A stretch of 50,514 bases of DNA, from positions 1 through 50,514 of the forward strand of contig NZ_PVNP01000219.1 in the NCBI RefSeq assembly GCF_002993365.1, written 5' to 3'. The notes beneath the pieces were generated by a model. The model was not told the DNA's origin. It worked only from the letters and a program-made list of their open reading frames with translations, and made no database searches. Below, piece by piece: positions 8,946 to 17,367 of the stretch. Source of the DNA: Marisediminitalea alba (lineage in GTDB: Bacteria > Pseudomonadota > Gammaproteobacteria > Enterobacterales > Alteromonadaceae). Every line of letters starts with the position of its first letter. The stretch's first letter is position 1. The position numbers and the translations under genes are program-made.

Positions 8946-9713
8946 ATGCTTAAGATTGCAGATAAAACCTTTTCATCCAGATTGTTCACCGGCACCGGCA
9001 AGTTTGCCAGCGCTGCTATTATGCAGCGGGCCATTGCGGCCAGTGGCAGTGAGCTGACCACGCTGGCGTTAAAGCGGATGGACCTCTCGCACCGCTCAGA
9101 TCAATTACTGGCCCCCTTACAGCAGCTAGGCGTGCAGTTACTGCCAAATACCGCAGGGGCTCGCACAGCAACGGAGGCCGTTTACGCGGCTGAGCTGGCG
9201 CGCGAGGCGCTTCAAACCCACTGGGTGAAGCTGGAAATACACCCGGATCAGCGCTATTTACTGCCAGATCCTATGGAAACACTTAAAGCCGCAGAGCTAT
9301 TGGTTAATCAGGGGTTTGTGGTGTTGCCTTATTGCCCGGCCGATCCCGTGTTGTGTAAACGACTGGAGGAGGTTGGCTGTGCGGCAGTGATGCCGCTGGG
9401 CGCGCCGATTGGTTCTAATCAGGGGCTGCAAACCCGCGAGTTCCTGCAAATAATTGTTGAGCAGGCCAGAGTGCCGGTGGTGGTGGATGCGGGCATAGGT
9501 GCACCAAGTCACGCGGCCGCCGCAATGGAAATGGGTGTGGATGCAGTGCTGGTTAATACTGCAATGGCTGCAGCGCATGATCCCATTGCTATGGCGGAAG
9601 CGTTCAATCATGCAGTCAGAGCCGGACGACAGGCGTTTGAAGCCGGCCTGGCTGGTGGACATAAAATGGCTGTGGCCACCAGTCCGCTGGAAGCGTTTCT
9701 GGAGGATTTATGA
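8946..9713 (+). CDS. thiG: thiazole synthase ThiG
   Basis: A 255-residue TIM-barrel enzyme that condenses deoxyxylulose phosphate, dehydroglycine and ThiS-thiocarboxylate to thiazole phosphate. ThiG signatures are present: FTGTGKF near the start, PNTAGARTA, the Schiff-base Lys region in WVKLEIHPD, AAVMPLGAPIGSNQG, and VVDAGIGAPSHAA with VLVNTA for phosphate binding. The length is normal. It lies between thiS and thiH, overlapping thiH by 4 bp (ATGA). Confidence 0.97.
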   Translation: MLKIADKTFSSRLFTGTGKFASAAIMQRAIAASGSELTTLALKRMDLSHRSDQLLAPLQQLGVQLLPNTAGARTATEAVYAAELAREALQTHWVKLEIHPDQRYLLPDPMETLKAAELLVNQGFVVLPYCPADPVLCKRLEEVGCAAVMPLGAPIGSNQGLQTREFLQIIVEQARVPVVVDAGIGAPSHAAAAMEMGVDAVLVNTAMAAAHDPIAMAEAFNHAVRAGRQAFEAGLAGGHKMAVATSPLEAFLEDL

Positions 9714-10822
9714 GTTTTGCAGACACACTGGCGGCCACCGACTGGGATGATATACGGCTGCGCATTTATGCCACTACCGCTAAAGAGGTGGAAGCCGCGC
9801 TTAATGCGCCACACGTAACCTTGCAACATCTACCGGCGTTGTTGTCGCCGGCCGCCGAATCTTATCTGCCGGTATTGGCCAGTCGCGCCAGGCAACTTAC
9901 CCGTTGCCGGTTTGGTCATACCATGCAGTTTTTTGTGCCTTTGTACTTATCAAATCTCTGTGCCAATGAGTGTACCTATTGCGGTTTCTCGGCGAGTAAT
10001 GCGATTCGCCGCAAAACCCTGTCTGAAGAAGAGGTAACTGCAGAAGTCGCGGCAATTAAAGCTATGGGCTTTGACAGCATATTACTGGTGACCGGGGAGC
10101 ACGAGCGTAACGTCGGTATGGACTATTTTCGCAGGGTGTTGCCGCTGATCAAACCGCATTTCAGTTATGTGGCGATGGAAGTGCAGCCGCTGGCTGAGAG
10201 TGACTACCAGACGCTGAAAACCCTGGGCGTTGATGCAGTGATGGTGTATCAGGAGACTTATCAACGACGCCGCTATGCCGAATATCACACGCGCGGCAAA
10301 AAACAGGATTTTGACTGGCGGCTGCTAACGCCGGAACGCCTGGCCTGGGCCGGTATGGATAAAATCGGTCTGGGTGCATTAATCGGGTTAAACGACTGGC
10401 GTGTGGACAGCTACTTTACGGCGCTGCATCTGGACTATCTGCAATCCCGTTACTGGCGCAGCCGTTACAGCTTGTCGGTACCGCGACTGCGGCCTTACAC
10501 GGGCGACAAAGTGAGTACGCTGGATATGACTAATCGCCAGTTATTGCAGCTTATTTGCGTACACCGGCTGCTGAATACAGATGTCGAGATTAGTTTATCA
10601 ACCCGCGAGTCCGCAGCCCTGAGAGACAAGCTGATGCCCTTTGGTATCACCAGTCTGAGCGCAGCATCCAGCACGCAACCAGGCGGCTATTCAGCCACAG
10701 ATGAAGCACTTGAGCAGTTCAGCACCGATGATAAACGTTCACCTGAAGCGGTCGCAGACGCCGTTGCACAGCTAGGCATGACACCGGTATGGAAGGACTG
10801 GAGCCAGGCCTTTTCTGGCTGA
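9710..10822 (+). CDS. thiH: 2-iminoacetate synthase ThiH (radical SAM)
   Basis: A 370-residue radical-SAM tyrosine lyase that makes dehydroglycine for thiazole formation. The 4Fe-4S motif CANECTYCGF (CX3CX2C) is at about residues 84-92, followed by LLVTGEHE and VYQETYQ typical of ThiH. The choice of ThiH rather than ThiO means the oxygen-sensitive tyrosine route is used. It is the last gene of the riboswitch operon; the MITE-like element begins six bases after its stop. Confidence 0.97.
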   Translation: MSFADTLAATDWDDIRLRIYATTAKEVEAALNAPHVTLQHLPALLSPAAESYLPVLASRARQLTRCRFGHTMQFFVPLYLSNLCANECTYCGFSASNAIRRKTLSEEEVTAEVAAIKAMGFDSILLVTGEHERNVGMDYFRRVLPLIKPHFSYVAMEVQPLAESDYQTLKTLGVDAVMVYQETYQRRRYAEYHTRGKKQDFDWRLLTPERLAWAGMDKIGLGALIGLNDWRVDSYFTALHLDYLQSRYWRSRYSLSVPRLRPYTGDKVSTLDMTNRQLLQLICVHRLLNTDVEISLSTRESAALRDKLMPFGITSLSAASSTQPGGYSATDEALEQFSTDDKRSPEAVADAVAQLGMTPVWKDWSQAFSG

Positions 10823-10828
10823 AAGTGT

Positions 10829-10854
10829 CTAGGGGCTGTTGATCTTTGCTGTAC
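10829..10854 (+). repeat. left terminal inverted repeat of the MITE-like element
   Basis: 26 bp, an exact reverse complement of 11073-11098. Confidence 0.9.
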
Positions 10855-11072
10855 GAATTTTGGTCTATATGAAAGCATTTTAATCGCGAAACAGTCCTGC
10901 AGGCATAGTTGTTCTACGTCAAAGGGCTGTGACAAAGAGTAAAATGCTTTCATGACGACCCCTTCGGGCAGCGCCTGTGTGTCATTTATACTGTGTTGAC
11001 TGTTTTTGATTTAGCCCACTAGACCTGCAAACAGTCGCCTTGTCTAAATGGCACACAGACTGCTGCAAAAGT

Positions 11073-11098
11073 GTACAGCAAAGATCAACAGCCCCTAG
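11073..11098 (-). repeat. right terminal inverted repeat of the MITE-like element
   Basis: 26 bp, an exact reverse complement of 10829-10854; ends in AACAGCCCCTAG. Confidence 0.9.
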
Positions 11099-11235
11099 CT
11101 AATCAGTCGTACTGGAAGGTTTCTGGTAGGTACTTGGTTAAATTTGTATTACTATTTTAGGGTGTGATTTTTCTAGTAACATGATGGCGGTTTTATCTTT
11201 GCGTTAGAGCAGTCAGACGAACAGTGCAAAGAGTA

Positions 11236-12654
11236 ATGGAAAAAATTACTGCAGTATTTAAACATTCGTTATTGGTATTAACCTGGCTGGTGCTATGGCG
11301 TCTGTCGGTTTTTACTGAGTATGCTCCCCATGCCAGTATCTGGTTTCCGCCCGCTGGTTTTACGTTTACCTGTTTTCTGTTGCTCAGATGGCAGGCACTG
11401 CCTGCCATGTTTATTGCCTCTGTGTTGTCTACTGGTTGGGAAAGCCTGGTATTTAATGATCAGCGCTCGTTGGAACAGCTGCTGATTGCCGGCAGTCATT
11501 TTGCCTTGCTGCATTGCCTGGTTTACGGCGTGAGTGCCAACTTGCTGCGCGGCTCGATTGACCGGATAAGCCATCATAATTTATACGCGCCGGTGATGCG
11601 GTTTTTACTGACGGTGGCTACTGCCAGCCTGGTTATGGCAACCGCCGGCGTACTGTTATTGTTTGGCGGGCCACAACTGGAGTCGTTTTTAGCCACCAGT
11701 CTGGCCTGGTGGATTGGCGATATGTCCGGGATCCTGGTGCTGGTACCAGTTTTTATCGGTATTGTGAATCGTATCTATCCGCGCCGGGGATTGCTGTCTG
11801 CGCTCAACTTCCAGCCTAAAACCGAGAGTCGCTTTAGTTCTTTTGCCGGCAAGCTGGTACTTAGCTGGGTGCTGATGGTAGGGGTAGTCGTACTGGCAGA
11901 CTATTACCAGTCGTCGGAAATTGCCTGTCTGATTTTCTTTCTGACCCTGCCACAAATGTGGATCGTTTTTACCGAGTCGCCCATTCGGATGGCTGTCAGT
12001 CTGGCTATACTCAGCTTCCTGCTGGCGCTGCTGGTAAGTATTTTAGGGGTTTCTGAACAGGCCTATATTTATCAGGTGGCTATCAATGTGATTGCCTGCA
12101 GTGCTTACTTTGCCATGTCTGTACCCGCGTTGGTGGCAGATAACCGCGAATTACATATTGAAGCCAAAACCGACTTCCTTACCAAAGCGGTTATGCGCCA
12201 GCATTTTATTGCGCTGACTGAACAACACCTTAAACAGGCTAAACGCTATGGTCACCAAACCTCGCTGTTGTTGTTCGACGTGGATAAATTTAAACAAATC
12301 AACGACCGATTTGGCCATCTGGCTGGTGACGAAGTGCTTCGCGAGCTGGCCATCCTGGTACGCAGTAAAATTCGCAGCAGTGACATCTTCGGTCGCTTCG
12401 GCGGTGACGAATTTATGCTGCTGCTACCACAAACCTCCATAGAAAATGCGTTCTCAGTGGCTGAAGCGATTCGTCAGGGAATTGCAGAGCTTACTTTTTC
12501 AGAGCCCGAACTGACTGTGTCCTGTAGTTTTGGAGTTGCCAGGGTAGATGAATGTGAAGGCTTTCAGAAGGCGTTTGATGAAGCCGACAGACAACTGCTA
12601 AAAGCTAAGCGCGAAGGGCGAAATCAGACAGCTCTGCGTTTCGCAGAGAACTAA
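11236..12654 (+). CDS. MASE1-domain diguanylate cyclase
   Basis: A 472-residue membrane enzyme that makes cyclic di-GMP. The ATG at 11236 (MEKITAVFKHSLLVL) is preferred over an in-frame GTG at 11224; an AAAGAG site lies just upstream. Residues 1 to about 300 form around eight hydrophobic helices with the MASE1 feature ASIWFPPAGF in the first loop. Residues about 310-470 are GGDEF: DVDKFKQINDRFGH, the allosteric I-site RSSD five residues before an intact GGDEF (GRFGGDEFMLLLP), and SCSFGVA. The intact motif predicts an active, product-inhibited cyclase. The signal sensed by MASE1 is unknown. The stop codon lies at the edge of a terminator shared with the convergent peptidase gene. Confidence 0.92.
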   Translation: MEKITAVFKHSLLVLTWLVLWRLSVFTEYAPHASIWFPPAGFTFTCFLLLRWQALPAMFIASVLSTGWESLVFNDQRSLEQLLIAGSHFALLHCLVYGVSANLLRGSIDRISHHNLYAPVMRFLLTVATASLVMATAGVLLLFGGPQLESFLATSLAWWIGDMSGILVLVPVFIGIVNRIYPRRGLLSALNFQPKTESRFSSFAGKLVLSWVLMVGVVVLADYYQSSEIACLIFFLTLPQMWIVFTESPIRMAVSLAILSFLLALLVSILGVSEQAYIYQVAINVIACSAYFAMSVPALVADNRELHIEAKTDFLTKAVMRQHFIALTEQHLKQAKRYGHQTSLLLFDVDKFKQINDRFGHLAGDEVLRELAILVRSKIRSSDIFGRFGGDEFMLLLPQTSIENAFSVAEAIRQGIAELTFSEPELTVSCSFGVARVDECEGFQKAFDEADRQLLKAKREGRNQTALRFAEN

Positions 12655-12655
12655 A

Positions 12656-12686
12656 AAGCCCGGCTAGCATGACGCTAACCGGGCTT
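12656..12686 (-). terminator. rho-independent terminator, mainly for the S9 peptidase gene
   Basis: AAGCCCGGCTAGC (12656-12668) pairs with GCTAACCGGGCTT (12674-12686) with one mismatch and a 5-base loop. Read on the minus strand it is followed by a run of five T, so it fits the end of the peptidase transcript. It may also act weakly on the plus strand. Confidence 0.75.
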
Positions 12687-12702
12687 ATACCATATATGGT
12701 AT
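12687..12702. repeat. 16-bp perfect palindrome
   Basis: ATACCATATATGGTAT is its own reverse complement. It sits between the terminator and the peptidase stop codon and has no known role. Confidence 0.5.
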
Positions 12703-12704
12703 TA

Positions 12705-14873
12705 TTACAGTTCTATACCTGCCAGGTGGAAGAAAAAGGCATATTCCTTCGCCCGTTGCTCATAACGCTTGAAGCGACCTGAGGCACCGCCGTGACCGGC
12801 TTCCATATCGGTAATGAATAGCAGCAGATTGTCATCGGTTTTGTAATCCCGCAGTTTAGCTACCCACTTCATCGGTTCGAAGTACTGAACCTGTGAATCA
12901 TGCAAGCCAGTGGTGACAAACAGGTGCGGGTAATCCTGCTTTTTCACCTGATCGTAAGGTGAATAGGAAAGCATATACTCATATTCTTCTTTATTGGCCG
13001 GGTTACCCCACTCGGTGTATTCGCCGGTAGTCAGTGGAATACTGGCATCACTCATGGTGGTTACCACATCCACAAAGGGCACATGGGCGGCGATTGCGGT
13101 GTACAGTTCAGGAGCCATATTGGCCACAGCGCCCATTAATAAGCCACCGGCACTACCGCCTTCTGCAAATACGCGACTCGGGTCGGCATAACCTTGTTCA
13201 ATCAGCCCTTTAGTAACGTCAATAAAGTCGGTAAAGGTGTTCATTTTGTTGCCCATCTTACCGTCTTCATACCACTGGGTACCCAGCATCTGGCTACCGC
13301 GGATATGGGCAATGGCAACGACAAAGCCCCGGTCCAGCATCGATAACCACGATGAAACGAAGGTAGGGTCCATGGTTGAACCATATGAGCCATAACCGTA
13401 CTGGAACAGCGGGTTAGTACCGTCTTTTTTGAAGGTCGATTTTCGATAAACCAGTGAAACCGGTACTTTCTTACCATCGCGAGCAGTAGTCATCAGGCGT
13501 TCTGACTGGTAGTCAGCTGCGTTAAAGTCATCGCCAACCTTGTTTTGCTTTTTCAGTTCGCTTTGCAGCGTTTCTAAATTAATATCGAAGGTACTGGGCG
13601 GCGTGGTCAACGACGCGTAATAAATTCTGACAGTATTGGTGTCACTCTGGGTATTGCCGGTAAAACCTGCGGTATAAATCGGATCTTCGGTGGGGATGGT
13701 GCGCAGTGAACCGTCTTTCAGCGACATGGCTTCAAGGCGCAGATAGCCATTTTCCTTGGCTTTATATACCAGGTAGTCCTGCAAAACTTCGAGGCTGCTG
13801 ATGTATATGTCAGGATTATGAGCTACCACTTCCTGCCAGGCGCTGCGGTCCTGGGTGCTTTCGGCTGCGACTTTCATAATGCGGTAATTATCAGCCTGCC
13901 AGTTGGTTAACACATAATAGTCGTCGCCATGTTTTTCGACGGAATACTCATGGTCCGGCTCGATGGGATAAAATGGCGTTGGGGTGGCCTCTGCATCGTT
14001 GGCATCGATCAGTGTTACGCCAGACATGTCGGTATTGCTGTGGTTAATGAAGATAACTTCACCGTCCTTACTTTTCCCTAATGAAGTATAGAAAGTGGTG
14101 TCGGTTTCTTCATAAACCAATTCGTCATCGGCCTGATCAGTCCCCAGGGTGTGGCGGAAGACCTGCGAGCCCAGCAAGGTTTGTTTATCACGTTTAATGT
14201 AATACAGCGTTTGGTTATCGTTAGCCCAGTAAACCTGGCCAGTGGTGTCGGACAGGGTATCGGCAAACAACTCACCGGTAGCAATGTTTTTCACGTATAC
14301 AGTGTATAAGCGGCGGCTGACTGTATCCACAGAGTAGGCCAGTAACTCATTATTCGGGCTGGCTTCAAAGGAGCCAATGCTGAAATAGCTCTCGCCTTCG
14401 GCCATTTTATTGCCATTGAGTAATACGGTTTCTTCACCGTCCGGTTGCTGTTTGCGGACATAAATAGGGTATTCGCCGTCGCCCACATAATGCGTCTGGT
14501 ACCAGTAGCCATTCTTTTTATAAGGTACAGAAGAATCATCCTTTGGGATGCGGGCGATCATTTCCTCATAAAGGGCGTCGGTTTGTTTTTCGAGCGGCGC
14601 AAGTACGGCATCAGCGTAGCTGTTTTCTTTTTCCAGGTGCGAAAGCACCTCTGCATCAGTGCGGGAATCGTCGCGCATCCAGTAATAATCATCTACCCGG
14701 GTATCACCGTGAGCAGTTAATTCATAGGATTCTTTTTTCGCCACCGGTGGGGTAACAGATGTCGATAAATTCATAGGCGTTGCCGGTTTTATTTGTTTTT
14801 CTGGCATTTTGTCGTCGCTACAGGCTGTAAGCAGCACGGTAGCAACAGACAGAGAAAGAAGCATTTTATTCAT
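12705..14873 (-). CDS. S9A serine peptidase, oligopeptidase B-like lipoprotein
   Basis: A 722-residue prolyl oligopeptidase-family enzyme. The frame opens at 14984, but the start at 14873 (MNKMLLSLSVATVLLTACSD) gives a lipoprotein signal peptide with lipobox LLTAC, which supports export and lipidation. The beta-propeller half spans about residues 50-440 (VDDYYWMRDDSR is typical of PtrB). The alpha/beta hydrolase half carries the nucleophile in GGSAGGLLMG, the acid in TGLHDSQVQYFEP and the His in EAGHGGASGRFKR. Oligopeptidase B cleaves short peptides after Arg/Lys. Classical PtrB is cytoplasmic, so the envelope signal is a difference. Substrate specificity is inferred. Confidence 0.9.
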   Translation of the reverse strand: MNKMLLSLSVATVLLTACSDDKMPEKQIKPATPMNLSTSVTPPVAKKESYELTAHGDTRVDDYYWMRDDSRTDAEVLSHLEKENSYADAVLAPLEKQTDALYEEMIARIPKDDSSVPYKKNGYWYQTHYVGDGEYPIYVRKQQPDGEETVLLNGNKMAEGESYFSIGSFEASPNNELLAYSVDTVSRRLYTVYVKNIATGELFADTLSDTTGQVYWANDNQTLYYIKRDKQTLLGSQVFRHTLGTDQADDELVYEETDTTFYTSLGKSKDGEVIFINHSNTDMSGVTLIDANDAEATPTPFYPIEPDHEYSVEKHGDDYYVLTNWQADNYRIMKVAAESTQDRSAWQEVVAHNPDIYISSLEVLQDYLVYKAKENGYLRLEAMSLKDGSLRTIPTEDPIYTAGFTGNTQSDTNTVRIYYASLTTPPSTFDINLETLQSELKKQNKVGDDFNAADYQSERLMTTARDGKKVPVSLVYRKSTFKKDGTNPLFQYGYGSYGSTMDPTFVSSWLSMLDRGFVVAIAHIRGSQMLGTQWYEDGKMGNKMNTFTDFIDVTKGLIEQGYADPSRVFAEGGSAGGLLMGAVANMAPELYTAIAAHVPFVDVVTTMSDASIPLTTGEYTEWGNPANKEEYEYMLSYSPYDQVKKQDYPHLFVTTGLHDSQVQYFEPMKWVAKLRDYKTDDNLLLFITDMEAGHGGASGRFKRYEQRAKEYAFFFHLAGIEL

Positions 14874-15042
14874 GGTTTTAAAGTAATTACTGTCGTTGTT
14901 GTTATGTAAGAACAAGTAAGTTATCAGTGAATGCACGTTATAAACAGGTTTTATAAGACGAAATAGCGGTTTATTTGGTTGCAAAGTATTTCAGGCATAG
15001 TGAAAATCAAAGCCAGGATAGATAGCGACTTTATGGTTTGTG

Positions 15043-15798
15043 ATGGAAACACTGTTAACTGCCGGCATCCTCGACCTATATACGGCGCTGGGACTCATTT
15101 TACTGGCTGGATTTACTTCATTTGTTACCGGCACCATGGGATTGGGCGGCGGCATGTTGTTGCTGGTGGTGATGGCATCCGTAATGCCCATTGCTGCGTT
15201 AATTCCTGTGCATGGCCTGGTGCAGTTGGGCTCTAATGCCAGTCGCGCGGTGATGACTTTTAAATATCTCGACCGGGCGATGTTTAAGTACTTTGCGTTA
15301 GGTACGATCCTGGGGGCGATAGCCGCCTCCTTCGTGGTAGTGCAACTGCCACTGGCGATTATCCAACTGGCCATCGCCGTCTTTTTACTGCTAATGGTGT
15401 GGGGGCTTAAACCCAGTCCGCGGGAGATGTCGCGCCCGGGCCGCATCATCGCCGGTGCGCTAACCACCTTTCTAAGCATGTTTGTAGGTGCCAGTGGCCC
15501 TATGGTAGCTTCGGTAGTATACCGTAACGGCTATAACAAAATGACCCATACCTCCACATTTGCTAACTGCATGACCTTTCAGCACAGTTTAAAAGCGGTG
15601 GTGTTTACCATGGTGGGGTTTTCGTTCTGGCAATGGTTGCCTCTGGTCGTGGCGATGATTGTCAGCGGTGCGATTGGCACCTGGCTAGGCCTGAAACTGC
15701 TAAATCGCATTCCGGCCGACAAGTTTAAACTGGCTTTTAAAATCATATTATCGGTGCTGGCGGTGCGCTTGTTGTATCAGGGGTTTATGAGCCTTTAA
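15043..15798 (+). CDS. TauE/SafE family sulfite/anion exporter (first copy)
   Basis: A 251-residue integral membrane protein with about seven or eight hydrophobic helices. It begins METLLTAGILDLYTALGLIL, with a GTG one codon before as an alternative start. The paired glycine-rich motifs of the TauE/SafE (DUF81) family are visible as GTMGLGGGMLLLV and FVGASGPMVASV. Family members are thought to export sulfite, sulfoacetate or related anions. Its neighbour fisR ends on the opposite strand with a 14-bp tail overlap, which places it at the border of the sulfide island and makes sulfite a reasonable but unproven substrate. It diverges from the S9 peptidase gene. Confidence 0.82.
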   Translation: METLLTAGILDLYTALGLILLAGFTSFVTGTMGLGGGMLLLVVMASVMPIAALIPVHGLVQLGSNASRAVMTFKYLDRAMFKYFALGTILGAIAASFVVVQLPLAIIQLAIAVFLLLMVWGLKPSPREMSRPGRIIAGALTTFLSMFVGASGPMVASVVYRNGYNKMTHTSTFANCMTFQHSLKAVVFTMVGFSFWQWLPLVVAMIVSGAIGTWLGLKLLNRIPADKFKLAFKIILSVLAVRLLYQGFMSL

Positions 15799-17092
15799 GT
15801 TTAATGTTGTAGCGCTGTAGCTTTCTGTATAGTGTGCGAGTACTTACATCAAGCTTATTGGCAAGCTCGTCGGGGCTGCCATCAAAGTGCTTACAGATTT
15901 TTTCCAGATACACTTGTTCGGCTTGTTCGAGCGGCATAATGTCTTCTGCTATGGCCTGTGTTTCAGTCGGGCCGACACCCAAGATCTGCGGCGGTAGGTC
16001 GCTTATCAGTATATCGTCATCGTTAGACATCAACGCGGCCTGCTCTACAATACTCTTGAGCTCGCGGATATTGCCCGGAAAGCTGTATTGCGACAGGGTT
16101 TGTAATGCCCGTTCGCTAAAGTGTTTATGACGATGTTCGCTACCAGCCAGAAAGTGCTTACACAACAGCGGAATATCTGATTTTCGTTCGCGTAATGCAG
16201 GCAGGTAAATCGGAAAGCCGGCTATACGAAAATACAAATCCTGACGAAACTCGCCTTTTTCGACCATGGCCAGCAGGTTTTTGTGGCTCGCACACACCAG
16301 ACGGAAGTCAGCCTTTTTCTGTTTTAAACCGCCAACCGGTCGGTAGCACTGGGTTTCCAGTAAGCGCAACAGTTTTACCTGCATATTAAGCGGCACGTCA
16401 CCAATCTCGTCGAAGAACACGGTGCCGCCGTTGGCCACTTCTATCAGGCCCTTCTTACTGTTAGTTGCGCCGGTAAACGCGCCTTTTTCATAGCCAAACA
16501 GCTCAGACTCAAACAGGCTCTCGTTTAATCCGGTACATTCAATCACCACAAAGGGTTTGTCTTTACGACGGCTCGATTGGTGAACGGCCTGGGCAACCAG
16601 TTCTTTACCTGCACCGGTTTCGCCTTGCAGTAATACGGCAATTTCCGACTGCGCAGCACGGTTGATGCGGTTAAGCATTTGTTTAAAGTTGTCTGAACCG
16701 CCAATCATTTTGTTTTTCTGCGAGTCGGCGGCGGCATAGCTAATGCGATCGAGTATTTCCAGATAGCCAATGGTCATGCCGTCTTCATCACGTACCGGTT
16801 TCATCAGGATATCGCAGTAGGTTTTACCCTCATTCGTATTATGGATGTGCACCACACTACTGGGACGATTCGTTTTCTGACACTGAGCCAGAGGGCACTC
16901 TTCACCGCGCTTATCACAGGGCGCATCATTGCGGTGGGATACCGCATAGCAAGTACTGTTACCAATGATGACTTCGGTATCGTAGGTTTCACGATAAGCA
17001 TCGTTAACCGCCTGAATAACGTAATCATTGGTAATGAATATCGCCGGTTTATCAATGGCGTTAATCATTGACTGAATAAGCGATGCGTTCAT
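15785..17092 (-). CDS. fisR: FisR-type sigma-54-dependent activator, sulfide/sulfane-sulfur sensing
   Basis: A 435-residue activator with PAS-like sensor, AAA+ and Fis-type HTH domains. The ATG at 17092 is preceded by a strong AGGAGAAGG site, so the longer frame to 17155 is rejected. The sensor holds C48, C59, C66 and C71; the first three are spaced 11 and 7 apart, as I recall for the sulfane-sulfur-sensing cysteines of Cupriavidus FisR. The AAA+ part has GETGAGKE (Walker A), the sigma-54 contact loop GAFTGA and GGTVFFDEIGD (Walker B). The HTH is in the tail (LANKLDVSTRTLYRKLQRY). It diverges from sqr, and the predicted operator at 17141-17154 lies between them, about 50 bp from its own start, so autoregulation is possible. 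Confidence 0.87.
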   Translation of the reverse strand: MNASLIQSMINAIDKPAIFITNDYVIQAVNDAYRETYDTEVIIGNSTCYAVSHRNDAPCDKRGEECPLAQCQKTNRPSSVVHIHNTNEGKTYCDILMKPVRDEDGMTIGYLEILDRISYAAADSQKNKMIGGSDNFKQMLNRINRAAQSEIAVLLQGETGAGKELVAQAVHQSSRRKDKPFVVIECTGLNESLFESELFGYEKGAFTGATNSKKGLIEVANGGTVFFDEIGDVPLNMQVKLLRLLETQCYRPVGGLKQKKADFRLVCASHKNLLAMVEKGEFRQDLYFRIAGFPIYLPALRERKSDIPLLCKHFLAGSEHRHKHFSERALQTLSQYSFPGNIRELKSIVEQAALMSNDDDILISDLPPQILGVGPTETQAIAEDIMPLEQAEQVYLEKICKHFDGSPDELANKLDVSTRTLYRKLQRYNIKLKGS

Positions 17093-17140
17093 AACACCCT
17101 TCTCCTGAGACAAATATGGCAGCTGAAAGCTGAGCTTGTT

Positions 17141-17154
17141 TGTCAAATTTGACA
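17141..17154. promoter_or_regulatory. predicted FisR operator upstream of sqr
   Basis: TGTCAAATTTGACA is a perfect 14-bp palindrome, centred about 96 bp upstream of the -24 GG of the sqr promoter. A copy with one base changed lies upstream of cydA at a similar distance. Binding by FisR is inferred from position and sharing. Confidence 0.6.
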
Positions 17155-17241
17155 CAGCTAAATAGGCTTCACAAGCCGTTTTAATGATAAATATATTAAA
17201 AATCTAATATAAAACATCACCATACTACGTTTACACCACAA

Positions 17242-17257
17242 TGGCACGAATATTGGT
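17242..17257 (+). promoter_or_regulatory. sigma-54 (-24/-12) promoter of the sqr operon
   Basis: TGGCACGAATATTGGT matches the TGGCACG-N4-TTGC consensus except for GG in place of GC at -12. The spacing between the two elements is correct. It lies 110 bp before the sqr ATG, and a sigma-54 activator is encoded next door. Confidence 0.7.
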
Positions 17258-17367
17258 AAATAAGTTGTTAATAGAGCGACTCGTTAACAGAAAGACTTGT
17301 TCAACGGATTTGTTAGCAACCAGTGTGGCAGGACTAGCAGAGCCAATAACGATAAAAGAGAATGATT

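Larger units (their letters stand above)
10829..11098. mobile_element. 270-bp non-coding MITE-like element with perfect terminal inverted repeats
   Basis: The ends 10829-10854 and 11073-11098 are exact reverse complements over 26 bp (outer end CTAGGGGCTGTTGATCTTTG). Inside are two more foldbacks: ATGAAAGCATTTTA (10869-10882) with its exact complement at 10940-10953, and an imperfect arm 10968-10988 with 11045-11066 that encloses the exact pair GACTGTTT (10998-11005) / AAACAGTC (11029-11036). No convincing protein frame lies within it. The outermost CTAG is palindromic, so the target duplication could be TA (Tc1/IS630-like) or CTAG (IS5-like). Mobility is inferred from structure; no second copy is seen in this window. 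Confidence 0.72.

Noticed and set aside
10687..10953. 88-residue reverse frame covering the end of thiH and the MITE-like element
   Set aside because: It spans a clear gene end and a repeat arm, so it has no plausible origin as a gene.
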